A stretch of DNA of 35,588 nt, from contig CBDUQI010000038.1 of assembly GCA_965369325.1 (NCBI GenBank), forward strand, positions 1 through 35,588, in the 5' to 3' direction. Position 1 is the first letter of the stretch. The number at the start of each line of letters is the position of its first letter. Below the pieces are notes generated by a model. That model was not told where the DNA came from. It ran no database searches and worked only from the letters and a program-made list of their open reading frames with translations. Both the position numbers and the translations under genes were made by a program. The DNA is from CBDUQI01 sp965369325 (GTDB taxonomy: Bacteria > Pseudomonadota > Gammaproteobacteria > Steroidobacterales > JBCBZW01). Of this stretch, positions 34,501 to 35,588 are shown in pieces.

Positions 34501-35588
34501 CCCGCCTGCAGCAGATAGGCCAGTGACAGTTGTGCCACCGGCAGGCTGGCGCCATCCGGGCGCAGCGAGTAAGCCAGCACGGTACCCACCCGGCCGGTGG
34601 AGACCAGCATCAGGTCATCCCGTACCAGCATGCCACCCGCCGAGAAAGCGTTGCCGCCCAGGTCGGTCAGGGTGACGGTATTGCGCGCCGCGAAGCCGCC
34701 GTCGACCAGGTCGACCTCAAGGACCGAGCCTGCCTCCGGCACCAGTACGTACAACGCATCGTCCACCACCTGCAGCGCGGCCACCTCGCCACCCAACGTG
34801 GCAGCGTCCAGCGTAGCCAGTTGGAACAGAGTGGCATCCGCGTCGCGGCGCAATATCTGCACGCCGAAGTTGCCGCCGAGATAAATGAGGTCATCATTGA
34901 TAGCCAACGCACTGATGACGTCATCCACACCCAGCGTGAGCTGATTGATCAACAGCGGATCGGCCGCCAGCGTGAGATCAAAGTGGTACAGCGTGTTGCC
35001 GCCACCGATGTACAGGTTCAGATCGTTGGCCGTGATGGCGCGGAAACCGTCCGGCGGCAGTGTGACATCCAGATGGTACGGCAGTGCCTGATCGGCGAAT
35101 ATTTTCTCGACCAGCTGTGGGTTCACCGGATCGGAAATATCCGCCACGGCCAGCTGCGCCTGGGTGGTCTGGAACTGGCCGACCACGCGGCCTTCACGAT
35201 CGATCCCTTCGTAGCCGCCGCCGGTCACCGCGTACAGTAACTGGTTCTGCAGCGTGATGGCGGTCACCGGGCTGGAGGCATGCCCATCGGTGGACAGATC
35301 CACCGAGCCAGTCTCCCGGCCTGCGTAGAAATACGCCTGCAGCAACACACTGCTCTCGCCGGCAAACAGCGTGTTCTCCACGGCGACATCGGCGAAGCCG
35401 AATGAGCCGGACGGCGCCTTCACCTGAATGTGGCCACTGCCAAGCACCACTAGGTCGCCAGCAACGTTGCCACCGATGCTCACCCGCACCGCGTCGCTGA
35501 AGCCCTGGCCAAACAGGTCTATTGTGTTGCCGCCCTGCGGCGGGCCGGTTCTGGGCATCACGCTTTGCAGTTCCACTCTCCGCACAAT
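7533..35588 (-). CDS. Giant secreted/surface protein, at least 9351 aa, 5' end beyond right edge
   Basis: One frame is open without a stop from the right edge to TGA at 7535-7533. The first in-frame GTG (35585) is not the real start: it follows an ATT codon and falls at the beginning of an IPT/TIG domain (PRTGPPQGGNTIDLFGQGF), with no signal peptide. Numbered from that GTG, the order is: TIG 1-75; LVIVD-like propeller about 85-455; SbsA-like Ig about 462-570; two TIG domains about 572-760; propeller-like about 765-1048; TIG/Ig stack to about 1950; propeller-like about 1950-2210; Ig and unassigned to about 2620; propeller-like about 2620-3175; Ig-like stack to about 4240; TSP3 about 4240-4350; BIG2-like domain about 4351-4446; eight tandem modules about 4526-9095; LamG about 9100-9350. 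No RTX nonapeptides, autotransporter barrel, PEP-CTERM or sortase signal is seen. Expected mass is close to 1 MDa. Inference: extracellular adhesin or matrix protein exported by Sec and folded with the two parvulin-type lipoproteins encoded just downstream. Alternatives are a biofilm structural fibre or a predation/attachment protein. Confidence 0.93.
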   Translation of the reverse strand: MVRRVELQSVMPRTGPPQGGNTIDLFGQGFSDAVRVSIGGNVAGDLVVLGSGHIQVKAPSGSFGFADVAVENTLFAGESSVLLQAYFYAGRETGSVDLSTDGHASSPVTAITLQNQLLYAVTGGGYEGIDREGRVVGQFQTTQAQLAVADISDPVNPQLVEKIFADQALPYHLDVTLPPDGFRAITANDLNLYIGGGNTLYHFDLTLAADPLLINQLTLGVDDVISALAINDDLIYLGGNFGVQILRRDADATLFQLATLDAATLGGEVAALQVVDDALYVLVPEAGSVLEVDLVDGGFAARNTVTLTDLGGNAFSAGGMLVRDDLMLVSTGRVGTVLAYSLRPDGASLPVAQLSLAYLLQAGDLFAGDLLLSGQTLYVASGQGDVQIFDISPWLDGRFQETISLRNYFAVTGSVEAIAFGGEAIYAGTSFVYVDDEPTENPLEVGVTPSRLGGALNTIVNDLLVITEQSPSPRGLLPASGDVQVQFNAILDPQQVEDFGEALFEVTRSGVPLSGFVSAQINNTGTRLIFRPSLPFEDGVEYRVNVSGAFADLQGVTLGEDYSFRFVAVDAAQPAISGIDPQFGSWRGGAQITLTGSGFDANTQILIGGIALAPGDIIALADDEITFMLPALAEAPQSNVVVGIEVLNAGLSDLRVAALTYAADPVVEAIGRYDPLTNTFFAGQTQLEYNAGEFAAIVGSGLNPLTTISVNGRAAQSLTLVEAGLISFRIPDDTLGTLSVEVSNLPDRSDAVIDTALDVELPVTLQLSGIDGQQRAGDLLLSIDDRSTTSFAYVNTTQDGAAPVRLSTIEVDGRIHASALSARYVVLSVGDNYEIHTYDLTNIYAPELISAMPNPLAVPHTDLTLQDSTLISLSGGTLYFGNVSGSAFDTLSLAALDVAVADDWLYALFDNRVELRTLQRPDELLATLLTSLSDAERLQVSPQRLLVVGDDQIELLDTSMVSLAELTPLGVATVSDLRNAALSGELLASATGSGSGARLTLYDVNLPDGGTTALELVRVADMRSGVTSGQASLRYVGDLIEWQAGNSYYNAQVPVPNTVGVNPRDGIADAADTVSMSVTGSALAWDSVVLDVAPAGLGPLPGDTRLLGDQLEFIILGDVYLPGARYDLALFNDPAPVIAGANIQFDMPWQLASQSAFGLAPARVDRITPATALANATTAFTLTGAQLQDVASIQLNDTSVATWTVAGDGASLAFSVLLGDAGIYSLHVTHSGGGDTLAGAVLVSELLQLSSVISDNPAGTDKASDAGGDVITVSGDGFNGAMTVHWLEAGGGFEPGPTNAVNFTLGTDITFATPAATPGTDYRVVVRKSDTGESVDAPGVLQGIDDTRPSLLSSQALTQTAPLRLVFSEPVQVAGYSVIAEDLDYNATGASDVTAQFELLVSGDTLTLQPQIGVSLVNNASYALSVNAITDASANVALNGNGGGGSISGGNFASELLTQDTLAPIELTLVDEDGQPVSLASQLIRGRQYILSASARDNITADEELDYSVRRSSDGGLSFGPQQNVIGDSFEVNVLQSDDNLAFLVQVEDRNDNAAEQRFDASVIDPSIAIGAVRTEPSPVEEATRADIVFDLSGDTQLLTGAEIRVFDQWFDAELAVLSDSAATATVSYLHPRLEEITPATDVPVELRLLFGFDGIQLVADSYPLVPDATAPTLSIVSPSGGDLVPLDQSLDVLIQAFDTYGIDRVEVQRDGGGYAALSNPGRYTFTPDALDPVVIEARAFDPTGNVSDVASITLQPYDPGAGEPSLQVLAPDNGERLHEFETATLQVRMRELTQADVFFDIDGVPAVTPVTTLNRASDGPEQVSAALTMPQVLTDAVVVVRVQSGALVARAYLNVIDDSGVPETPVVTLVPSANVLSATELRVDSQVPEGMEDFSDSSDLDVQDPLGTSVLSLQMAAGERRIQLGDVGDTVRVRASLRDRSGFVNEVDFDLNKLAYLASAAIDTYVVGSPDEAIEHLTPASGLSAGGADLLWAVNLTGGGYRIQSAEGVLALQVSGRVDALIWTGTGLLALEMQGGEHALRFWPLQAGVLATPSSTVLRGTLVGANGNTVFTAHGQLLDGYRLADGQFIPLMGVSLGEDIRDAVVMNQRLLALTESGVSLLALNPINGLALEQVAFTALPGYEALFGDADTLFAWDGAVLSRMQLGVDGSLTFLGTNADWSAVQQVRGDGELHWIYGEHAALGSQWVAYQNDEVLGLLSDEIIDIAFAGGALHELTDAGQRIRSRATVATAGGDVLGAVLTETPLGIVVDGVATSSTLGGESVRLRDSTGELLPAEHLYTASGEQWFVARASLTGTDITLERADRSGAIDSVNLARNTTSLTLLGAVSPADGTSLTLDASINVMLASDAGARLTSHGLRISAVDQAGTTDSGVSTSTWLRTPASGSTFDLERLVDGAVDSLISYALIDNQPDLDSVTVLAPINNQSFDEGDQVTLEFDATDNLGSAFRFAEVTLLDFNRLVLDRRLTVTRGARVSLTLPRVDQQENLFLQVRAYYGDEGRYSLGEVGLRVFPRVTLAAPQILGLSARLISGADASFALGGEYGIGASTQLAVYDDQGNLLAADASALQLQVPAGTAFLTVIATVQDGFGNAQTVSQDVRVIDHLSIAVNAQSQPFDALLPRIGDAWLARGAGLYDLSGTLAASFDAPITSMAWLGERLLLALQGQGLVVVDPARGFEVVGTHPLTGITTDLAVTAYGVLAITDGRAQAFDVAGNAVQFNREIPVSGTALDVAPLGDEFVILTSAEFVRIDSAFSELAARPGAYTALARHAGRWYVSGSDGRLSVFDDALAEQRFDINLQAQRLLALQGDLLALSSFAQRVQIVDVRDPQQPVLTGTFDAPLGGDVSKAQVLASAVYLGAGAGGVLDLVRPSAGAILAFETEQPQGFTDSVTVADGRFFSAADFYGAVTNYQDVHGAWQSDVFPAAYADAASAVAHADRTRYVLQPDRERVLAVAEDGASQIVISGERYTALAAGSTALAASIGTRVAFAPHAGGAGGEYDFADGSEILSLSASGDTFYVATSAGRVYALLARTFPVTGDNVTVRTLIDRAEPVRAMSTDGDFVYYADAGDLVRLDPQLLTEQTLAMGAGIDALTYAEGRIWVASGGQVNAVDAASFSVLPGVLVTVSDAVTALALEHDRLIASYGANGVAIFELPAGWNGAAAALAVPALDTRYALGDRISLSLHDPVGVRSVRYSINGQVVGMRSEPPFDAKLLVPAWLPNGQSFTVLSEVESLWGEVVTAQSRQLVLQGEGIPGNTFQVAMSIDSLFVPRPLEVTATVVNSLYPIQQVEFYHAVSEAGPYELIDTHLGPEYVLEADFDLSQSGEFVKARAVDVYGNVAESVPQSFLRLEDLIAPLAVFTIDGAVIGGDLAAGTPYTLSVGVSDSGSGVVLALLWRDGLILDAAFTDGVLSYTETDAQAGQTHTYSVTVEDRSGNQTNTAVSYNIVTDNPPAVVTVNAPSSIFEQAVFDVTVAANDDVELAQMTLTWNGIDYSRSFDNGRRDQTETFSITDQRLDRLSTTVTETLTVTVTDNVGNTASQTRDIQIEPDLAPDASMLTLNIPPSAFFDSTLAVEAFGFVDADDGGLAGLSVQVINAATGQVLATPTFNDWRCDFECIRTSVDTPDDASAGTVLSIKLRITDALGQFDESAVVDVTLTQRPNEIRLVSDGDPSINPSFATVGETVSLQGEVLDSAARPVPDQEMQWTATRLDDGSSIDLGSFISDAAGRVLLPLDTNIASGQYQVTAVLPGFTSVAPALLNLEILPGALAEVRVANLPFVEAGDAVSIAMVAYDAAGNQVTGENDHQVVLDAPIAGFFFGFGNGIVIEQLTEGERATVTLAGGQATVDLFTGIEPGLYAVDVTHPGVPGVTTTYDDDGNAGTAPVAITQLPLTVVPGLPVDFVFRELAQTNDELGQDGRLEAGETVTLELAVIDEFGNAVETIDIGQGEQDADFEAVLGLTGSASSGGSAGTVALSIRRGTGTFDVTDTVAEQVTVSLSSIDPLFPGMNLEDAQYTFDFFKLRPAIAEAEYEFLSDETDVPLLFTYTEAVQEGAQNGAAVIVNLDGTRVLGDVSISGDQVRFAPLDPFALDTCYDYDTADSTLQGVGDGDAVLAQQAVLCSPQARVPTPAQIFALEGTDFVLTGELAAGIDPALITGASVTFIDITTRNSAYSWVTGIFSVPNQSVFGLADGSNVEVILNGHFENAALRVANSVTLRVLQVGKDFDGDGLNNDLEVALGLDPLLTDSDDNGVDDGLEDNDGDGLGNAAEVLLGSDPSIFDTDGDGLSDGDEVNLFATDPTLADSDGDGLDDGLEVATGNNPNDAANIDISAFVTALSIEPSAVELITDLPADPVQFAVQATITVDSTDYLVDVTEDRFGTLYSSSDDLIATSLSDGAFELLASGSVLVTADLGGLTAQATLTVIAPDSLGNFVVDGVAEVLDGEFVANSVTLLNGATLTVNGRLNVNGLLSVSGGSTLIGRDLEADDGLIDGVGSTVLGELLLVSGDLTLSNGGELSVEGPFSEGPRLLSLTVGNALVVDASSFIDLTGKGYLHDYRSGPDNSTDRRSCHGGVSFFFTTDCTYGRIERARFAGSAGEDQSTAEPADGGGAVEIFAASLAVDGAIVANGAVGDFSGSGAGGGVHIEAQTLTGSGRIEAAGARGNSLNDGTGAGGRISLWIDDRSGFSGTLDAGAGDTTNTLQVSGAGTIYLTDAGNTAAPALIVDNTTPNVVGTPVSGTPARSVGRHTIHSVTDLGNDQWQVSVRPQLDLTLGGNIGAPNTAQSIGYHYFTVPDDRRVVMELTDGAFNSYMRLFVDDGIINNADELEADDDDGAGTLSRIERDLPAGDYVLAIGVDFMSTDEAVSGFNDVGDGGSYVLSIAANNGTWRRSDPSQGWGIDGLVVDLSAGEQASAHYTVLTNDLESFVLNTADNLSGLVGGELIGVHVYDTVQVIGGAYLDFGEDRLQILNVAGSQIDAQSTLAAGQYESATQSALIGGASLQGLLVIGDLDVGAGDVSISGGASYRIEQAVALNSLSVLDAVVSLTGDLSANTVTVSGSGGALNGNTINAGELSIDSLSSLSANTLSIVNTLSVDNATMDATVVDADAITASNGALLTVEDVTTATNLTLASGATMTVPGPFSGGPTRLNLLVGGTLSVDSVSSIDLTGKGYLHDYRSGPDNSTDRRSCHGGVSFFFTTDCTYGRMERARFAGSAGEDQSGAEPADGGGAMDIFATVVALDGAILARGAVGDFSGSGAGGGIYMQAQVLSGSGRIEASGARGNSLNDATGAGGRISLWIDDRSGYTGTMDAGAGDTTNTADGFISGAGTIYLTDGTNAATPSLVVDNTTPNRVGSPVRGTPARTIGRHVIQSVSDLGNGQWSVAIGDNLDQLEAGNIGAANTTDSIGYHAFSIASSRSVLVEVTEGSFDSEIRVFIDDGVLDAVDEIGFDDSSGTNSLSRLTLADLPAGDYVVAVGLETMTQAEAISGINNQGGAGAYSLLVRQTEGTWRPTDTDLGWGVDGLSVDLSAQEQASVHYQVLSNTYEALVIETADDLSGMLGNELVGVHTFDTVQVLGGADLDFGADRLEILNVAGSLIDSLSILRAGSLATATQSSLLNSASLQGQLVLDRLDDVVGNVLSLSGGATYEFEQPISFDSITVDGAGLVAPAISSASNLTLLNGASVSGGSIDAVDVDVSGASELTVEGTLTVANQFSIDSSTVQVTDLDANAVLASNGAALTLQSVSVTTDLSLTGGSSVTVPGPFTEGPTTLSMLLGGQLLVDSTSTIDLTGKGYLHDYRSGPDNSTDRRSCHGGLSFFFTTDCSYGRMERARFAGSAGEDQSTVEPADGGGVLEIFANTVAVDGSILANGAIGDFSGAGAGGGIHVEAQALSGTGRIEAAGGSGNISTDGPGAGGRISLWIDDRSGFLGTLDAGAGDTTNTANNSVSGAGTIYLTDASNTIAPSLIVDNTTPSRVGSPPAGTPARTIGRYPIESVEDLGNGQWSVAVGQNLDLTLAGNNGAANTPESIGYHPFTLATERTVVIEVTEGSFDSEMRVFIDDGVLDIEDEIGFNDSSGVGSLSKLTFTDMAPGNYVVAIGLETMTQSEAIAGSNNQGGGGAYTLAIAQSAGTWRPTDTELGWGIDGLTVDLSADEQLSAHYQVLSNTFESLVIQTSDDLSGVVGNELVGVHTFETVQVLGGADLDFGRDRLVIVDVANSTVDSDSTLAVGHFDPDSLNAVFAGTFVMGEVVIRDLDLSTSDLELSGGIDYAFDELAVANLVVNEGSSLTTSSLAVTGDLAVMDGARITVSDPTTSPLAFSSLSISVGGTMTVDASSIIDLTGKGYPYSYYSGPDFSYNTRTSCHGGEFYVYSTIDCTYGSVSRAAFAGSAGVFFDSTFNGNGGGVGEITAGTLVLDGVINADGSGGSSGGSGAGGGVHIQAAVLSGAGQISAQGGTGAFTSYAPGGGGRISIHVDDRSAFVGTVDASAGEGTNVSTLGGAGTIYYADSTDTVAPDLVVDNSTSLTVGSPVSGTPIRAVGNYPIGTVTDLGDGTWNVELAQLSGREARTIGDPNTPASVQYHYFTLDYRMRLRMEIDALVDFDSQVFLFRDDGDLGTDDYVSENDSSGVGNLSALELDLDPGDYVLAVGVDFLDSNEAANGSNDVGNADYELVLTQMSGPWTASDPALGWGLDGIIVDLDASEPLGPQYEIVSNDDISLMIATIDDLSGYSGGELIGVHIVNSLQVLNGAYLDFGDDRLEVLNLGASQVDAQSTLKAGQLGPSAQGLFTSASMQGTLITQTFSTLSALTLSGGGTYQVRDLDALSLVVNDTTLIGENITVTGDVLLQSNARLSAPAPTVSPQLGLSKLHLSAGAVNIDATSSIDVTGKGYPSSYYSGPDFTFNTRTACHGGEFYTYSTTDCTYDRMERTAHAGSAGVFFDSTRDGNGGGFVEVFATVVTVDGAILADGSGGSSQGSGAGGGVHIEAVTLEGTGAISAQGGTGAFTSYAPGGGGRISIHSFARSAFTGTVDASAGEGTSSTNLGGAGTVYYLDRLDASLVDLVVDNSTSLTVGSPLSGTPARTVGRYEIGQVTDLGDGTWNVALATPDSREARTLAAGNTAGSVQYHYFTLDYPVTLRMEIEAIAGFDSRIILFRDDGVLGTDDYISEADGGGIGSLSRLDRELAAGDYVLAVGVDFMDINEAVSGINDVGGADYELVLSQLQGPWRESNAALGWGLDGLVVDLDASSLAGQNYTITSNDTDSIVITTGDDLSGFAGGELVGVHTFSTLQVLGGAYLDFGTDRLELLNIASSLVDSASTLAVGELGANAQSLLTDAVMQGRLISRATNLPATDLLISGTGTYELLDATLNSLTVTGATVVSDTLSLTTDLTVNGNAQITVPVPTTSPLAFTPLSISVGGTVSIEAGSMIDLTGKGYPSSYYSGPDFSYNTRTSCHGGEFYTYTNTDCTYGRAERAAHAGSAGVNFDSMTFNGNGGGLLELFADTLVLDGDIVADGAGGSSQGSGAGGGIHIEALSLSGSGALSAQGGTGAFTSYAPGGGGRISVRVDDRSGYAGSVDASAGETTNGAIAGGAGTVLMSDLAATVPGDLVVDNTTSLSVGTPVSGTPMRAVGRHLIESIVDLGDGTWEIGVPSLDSREARTIGDPNTPESVQYHYFTVPSTQRLLFEIEAINTFDSQIFLYRDDGVLSTDDYVSENDSSGPGLLSRLELDLAAGDYVLAVGVDVLSSTEAVAGSNGVGNADYELVVTQLTGTWMASDSTLGWGVDGIDVDLNANEQAGPHYRIISNGGNVLRVASTDDLSVYAGGELVGVQTFNTVAVLGGSYLDFGRDRLIVLDVPNSNVDADSTLAVGQLDVDTFIDLLAQASGEIIVRDGAVTVVEQDGNISITGIGPYTRTTPINITGVLDISGPVEALIDAPVTADVINLGTGAQLQALDITTRLLSIDAATLTSASVTVSEDLALINGGQMTVPAASLDTLMVSTLDLNVGGELSVDASSAINLDGKGYPADYYSGPDFTFFTRASCHGGNSRAQGDVDCTYGRYEQPMFAGSAGTDIDTTDNGAGGGVGIIAAGTLVLDGVISANGNTGNQYGGAGGSVNLSATSLTGTGALQAQGASTPGLFNGAAGGGRVALRVDDRSGFTGSYDASAGEVTDVNSTAGAGTVFLTDNAGAAGALIVDNSSSLLTGATSPQAGTPVRTLGQHVIGDVQMVDQDIWEIFLESVPVDFNFFGTITVDYGYGEYYEMNASVDYHYFTLAEATDVTIAVGEDTYFDTGIFLFHDDGALGTDDFIAESQHYYDEGETQIDIALAAGDYVVAISAYEFDLYEAVSGMNSYAYLYDSGDYSLSVTNGGSSTPWRPTDPALGWGLDGLTVDLDASEQAGPHYTVLANTGASITVATSDDLSGLIGSTMIGVHTFDSLQVTGGADLDLGDDRLVLLNLAASDVDVDSTLRLGQLENSIADAFLAQVAGDVRLVQVVVDGDNLSISGSGEYRVDTDLEVLGTLTVGSNITMVVTDDLDADAVVLQPDAVLDARFINSRLISLDGGTLIGSIVNATESVDLTLGALLTVPKATISPAEVFGLYITTATLTVDSTSAIDLLGGGYPGAYYSGPDFSFFSRPACHGGVSTSVGANIDCSYGRFERARFAGSAGGSFTTEQDGAGGGLLDIDAVDVVLEGSFSVQGNMGSDWGGAGGGIHVQASTLSGAGSMTAQGGTSAFLTNVAGGGRISLHVDDATGYSGAMDASSGDLFPMLPYLANAAHDDGGGSPEGGGGNVTEYAGAGTIYITDMAQTPGRLVVDNLNPLVSEGPSTLLPGTPLRHVGERGVGAALDLGTGQWQISLPQAVNEIRNGTIGTTGAPASVAMESISILSEQTVDFSWTSSAQSTAMLFVDDGVVDAEDLLISVDAQGGVLAAADAPNGDGGFFSFGFFSITLPVGEYLLAMGGTPMTVTDVIAGINAGPDGIYDLGVFGSSGDFSPWTPSNPSFDWGLDGLQVDLDIADPLNPLYTITSNTSNTLVIDTTDDLSVYAGKQMIGVHTLESFALANGAYMDVGGDRLIVLNAAGSSIDSRSGLDATDEDGTLIAMPGSRRVARTDGQAGQFTGFGNEPVSFTGNLGNYVYGAITVSADVAPTADPPYGNVMGVMNFVSMDYGGESPMARDEHPGPLDVDTSMGIALIIRTDGLVECSFADYEVPVAITSTTAMSAGQYRELWCSIDSGVMRLFVDGVEEASAPFLGSVSLPYGATLAVGQDFDGALDDVRVNSQGFASPDLELPSSDVLQLDFEDIGAYVRDRSQTGMHGFFGVIDTGGGRPIPVVGDPN
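7536..8289 (-). other. Giant protein C-terminal LamG / concanavalin A-like domain
   Basis: The last 250 residues contain the LamG-type run YRELWCSIDSGVMRLFVDGV, then LPYGATLAVGQDFDGALDDV and a final strand set ending LQLDFEDIGAYVRDRSQTG. LamG/ConA-like lectin folds bind glycans or proteins at the outside of the cell. The chain ends VIDTGGGRPIPVVGDPN with no membrane anchor or sorting motif. Confidence 0.75.
8290..9824 (-). repeat. Tandem module 8 of 8 (most divergent, terminal)
   Basis: Terminal copy: IDLLGGGYPGAYYSGPDFSF has lost the Lys of GKGY, and PACHGG...DCSYGRFERARFAGSAG is kept. A Gly-rich insertion (AAHDDGGGSPEGGGGNVTEY) sits before GAGTIYITD. The acidic domain is degraded (LFVDDGVVDAEDLLISVDAQ), and WGLDGL is kept as FDWGLDGLQVDLDIA. 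Signature Cys at 9630-9632. It leads directly into the LamG domain, so it probably caps the array. Confidence 0.82.
9825..11619 (-). repeat. Tandem module 7 of 8 (divergent, Tyr-rich)
   Basis: Third subtype: INLDGKGYPADYYSGPDFTF and ASCHGGNSRAQGDVDCTYGR. The acidic domain differs from all earlier copies by Tyr-rich insertions (VDYGYGEYYEMNASVDYHYF; SQHYYDEGETQ; SYAYLYDSGDYSL). ALGWGLDGLTVDLDASEQAG and DLGDDRLVLLNLAASDVDVD are kept. Signature Cys at 11421-11423. Step to module 8: 597 residues. Confidence 0.85.
11620..13383 (-). repeat. Tandem module 6 of 8 (YYSGPDF type)
   Basis: Third YYSGPDF-type copy (SYYSGPDFSYNTRTSCHGGE, DCTYGRAERAAHAGSAG). The acidic domain is FLYRDDGVLSTDDYVSENDS, followed by TLGWGVDGIDVDLNANEQAG. 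Signature Cys at 13185-13187. A longer strand-rich linker (TTPINITGVLDISGPVEALI) raises the step to module 7 to 588 residues. Confidence 0.87.
13384..15019 (-). repeat. Tandem module 5 of 8 (YYSGPDF type)
   Basis: Close match to modules 4 and 6 (SYYSGPDFTFNTRTACHGGE, DCTYDRMERTAHAGSAG). One exchange stands out: DRSAF is preceded by HSFA rather than the usual HVD (residues just before the GTVDASAGEGTSS stretch). The acidic domain is ILFRDDGVLGTDDYISEADG. Signature Cys at 14820-14822. Step to module 6: 545 residues. Confidence 0.87.
15020..16654 (-). repeat. Tandem module 4 of 8 (YYSGPDF type)
   Basis: First copy of the second subtype: SYYSGPDFSYNTRTSCHGGE replaces the HDYRSGPDN version, and FFDSTFNGNGGGVGEI replaces the EDQS...EPADGGG stretch. 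The acidic domain reads FLFRDDGDLGTDDYVSENDS, followed by ALGWGLDGIIVDLDASEPLG. Signature Cys at 16452-16454. Step to module 5: 544 residues. Confidence 0.87.
16655..18297 (-). repeat. Tandem module 3 of 8 (HDYRSGPDN type)
   Basis: Last of the three HDYRSGPDN-type copies (GPDNSTDRRSCHGG, DCSYGRMERARFAGSAG). It has GTPARTIGRYPIESVEDLGN, the acidic domain VFIDDGVLDIEDEIGFNDSS and ELGWGIDGLTVDLSADEQLS. Signature Cys at 18102-18104. The linker after it is shorter, and the step to module 4 drops to 550 residues. Confidence 0.87.
18298..20160 (-). repeat. Tandem module 2 of 8 (HDYRSGPDN type)
   Basis: Same order as module 1. The Gly-rich segment matches module 1 almost residue for residue (GPDNSTDRRSCHGG, ERARFAGSAGEDQS), but many third codon positions differ. 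The acidic domain reads VFIDDGVLDAVDEIGFDDSS, and the motif DLGWGVDGLSVDLSAQEQAS is present. Signature Cys at 19968-19970. The step to module 3 is 622 residues, the longest in the array because of an extended strand-rich linker (SNLTLLNGASVSGGSIDAVD). Confidence 0.88.
20161..22010 (-). repeat. Tandem module 1 of 8 (HDYRSGPDN type)
   Basis: First of eight homologous in-frame modules; borders are approximate and set at the DLTL...VDxSSxIDLTGKGY strand. Order inside: a Gly-rich segment with IDLTGKGY, GPDNSTDRRSCHGG, DCTYGRIERARFAGSAG and GAGGRISLWIDDRSGFSGTL; a short strand block (GTPARSVGRHTIHSVTDLG); an acidic DVUA0089/PPC-like domain (RLFVDDGIINNADELEADDD ... LPAGDYVLAIGVDF); the motif QGWGIDGLVVDLSAGEQASA; and DFGEDRLQILNVAGSQIDAQ. 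The signature Cys of CHGG is at 21822-21824. A long beta-solenoid-like linker follows, giving a 618-residue step to module 2. Confidence 0.88.
22011..22539 (-). other. Giant protein: BIG2-like domain and beta-solenoid-like lead-in to the modules
   Basis: Residues about 4351-4446 resemble a BIG2 Ig domain (LSIEPSAVEL ... GSVLVTADLGGLTAQATLTV). The following 80 residues are short hydrophobic strands with alternating Asn/Gly/Ser turns (NSVTLLNGATLTVNGRLNVN), a pattern like a parallel beta-helix, leading into module 1. Confidence 0.5.
22540..22869 (-). other. Giant protein: thrombospondin type-3-like calcium-binding stretch
   Basis: Residues about 4240-4350 have repeated acidic DxDxDG motifs (KDFDGDGLNNDLE, DSDDNGVDDGLEDNDGDGLG, DTDGDGLSDGDE, DSDGDGLDDGLE) separated by LGLDPLLT/LGSDPSIF spacers. 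This is the TSP3 pattern, predicted to bind several calcium ions and stiffen the junction between the Ig stack and the module array. Confidence 0.85.
22870..26059 (-). other. Giant protein: bacterial Ig-like stack before the TSP3 stretch
   Basis: Several Ig-like domains follow one another, with phrases such as RAVDVYGNVAESVPQSF, TVEDRSGNQTNTAVSYN and VTVTDNVGNTASQTRDIQ. A Big_1-like domain about 24460-24230 contains RPVPDQEMQWTATRLDDGSS. Two Cys pairs occur, WRCDFECIRTS near 24690 and DTCYDYD...VLCSPQ near 23250-23170; these are among the few Cys outside the repeat modules. Confidence 0.6.
26060..27729 (-). other. Giant protein: fourth propeller-like region
   Basis: Residues about 2620-3175 consist of repeated units alternating 'value read-out' strands (RLLALQGDLLALSSFAQRVQ; VDVRDPQQPVLTGTF; GDTFYVATSAGRVYALLA; GRIWVASGGQVNAVDAAS). 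The phrase DVRDPQQPVLTG matches the LVIVD repeat type. The length (about 550 residues) would suit one or two seven-bladed propellers. Confidence 0.6.
27730..29739 (-). other. Giant protein: third propeller-like run and Ig-like segments
   Basis: About 29730-28950 has successive short beta units of the kind LLALTESGVSLLALNPING and GDADTLFAWDGAVLSRMQLG, typical of propeller blades. After it come a Big_5-like segment (SPADGTSLTLDASINVMLAS) and an Ig-like domain starting VTVLAPINNQSFDEGDQVTL. Domain borders are uncertain. Confidence 0.5.
29740..32439 (-). other. Giant protein: TIG-like and bacterial Ig-like stack
   Basis: The clearest units are a TIG-like one (PARVDRITPATALANATTAF), another TIG (SDAGGDVITVSGDGFNGAMT), and an SbsA-like one (APLRLVFSEPVQVAGYSVIA). 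A bacterial Ig-like domain begins TAPTLSIVSPSGGDLV and contains DPTGNVSD. A low-complexity Gly/Ser turn (GNGGGGSISGGNF, about 31230-31280) separates two of the domains. Confidence 0.6.
32440..35588 (-). other. Giant protein, N-terminal visible part: TIG, propeller, SbsA-Ig, 2x TIG, propeller
   Basis: An IPT/TIG domain lies at the very edge. Residues about 85-455 carry repeated beta-propeller-like units with LVIVD-type phrases (VADISDPVNPQLVE; DISPWLDGRFQETIS). An SbsA-like Ig domain follows (SPSPRGLLPASGDVQVQFNA). Two TIG domains come next (IDPQFGSWRGGAQITLTGSG; QLEYNAGEFAAIVGSGLNP). A second propeller-like run starts near 33290 (YDLTNIYAPELISAMPNP). These folds are known in extracellular binding proteins; the assignments are by motif only. 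Confidence 0.68.

Noticed and set aside
35583..35585. GTG at 35585 as the start codon of the giant gene
   Set aside because: The preceding in-frame codon (ATT) is also open, the sequence is already in a TIG domain, and no signal peptide or leader follows. The window simply cuts the gene.
7533..35588. Type I (RTX) or type V secretion substrate
   Set aside because: No GGxGxDxxx nonapeptide array and no C-terminal beta-barrel are present. The acidic DxDxDG motifs are of TSP3 type.
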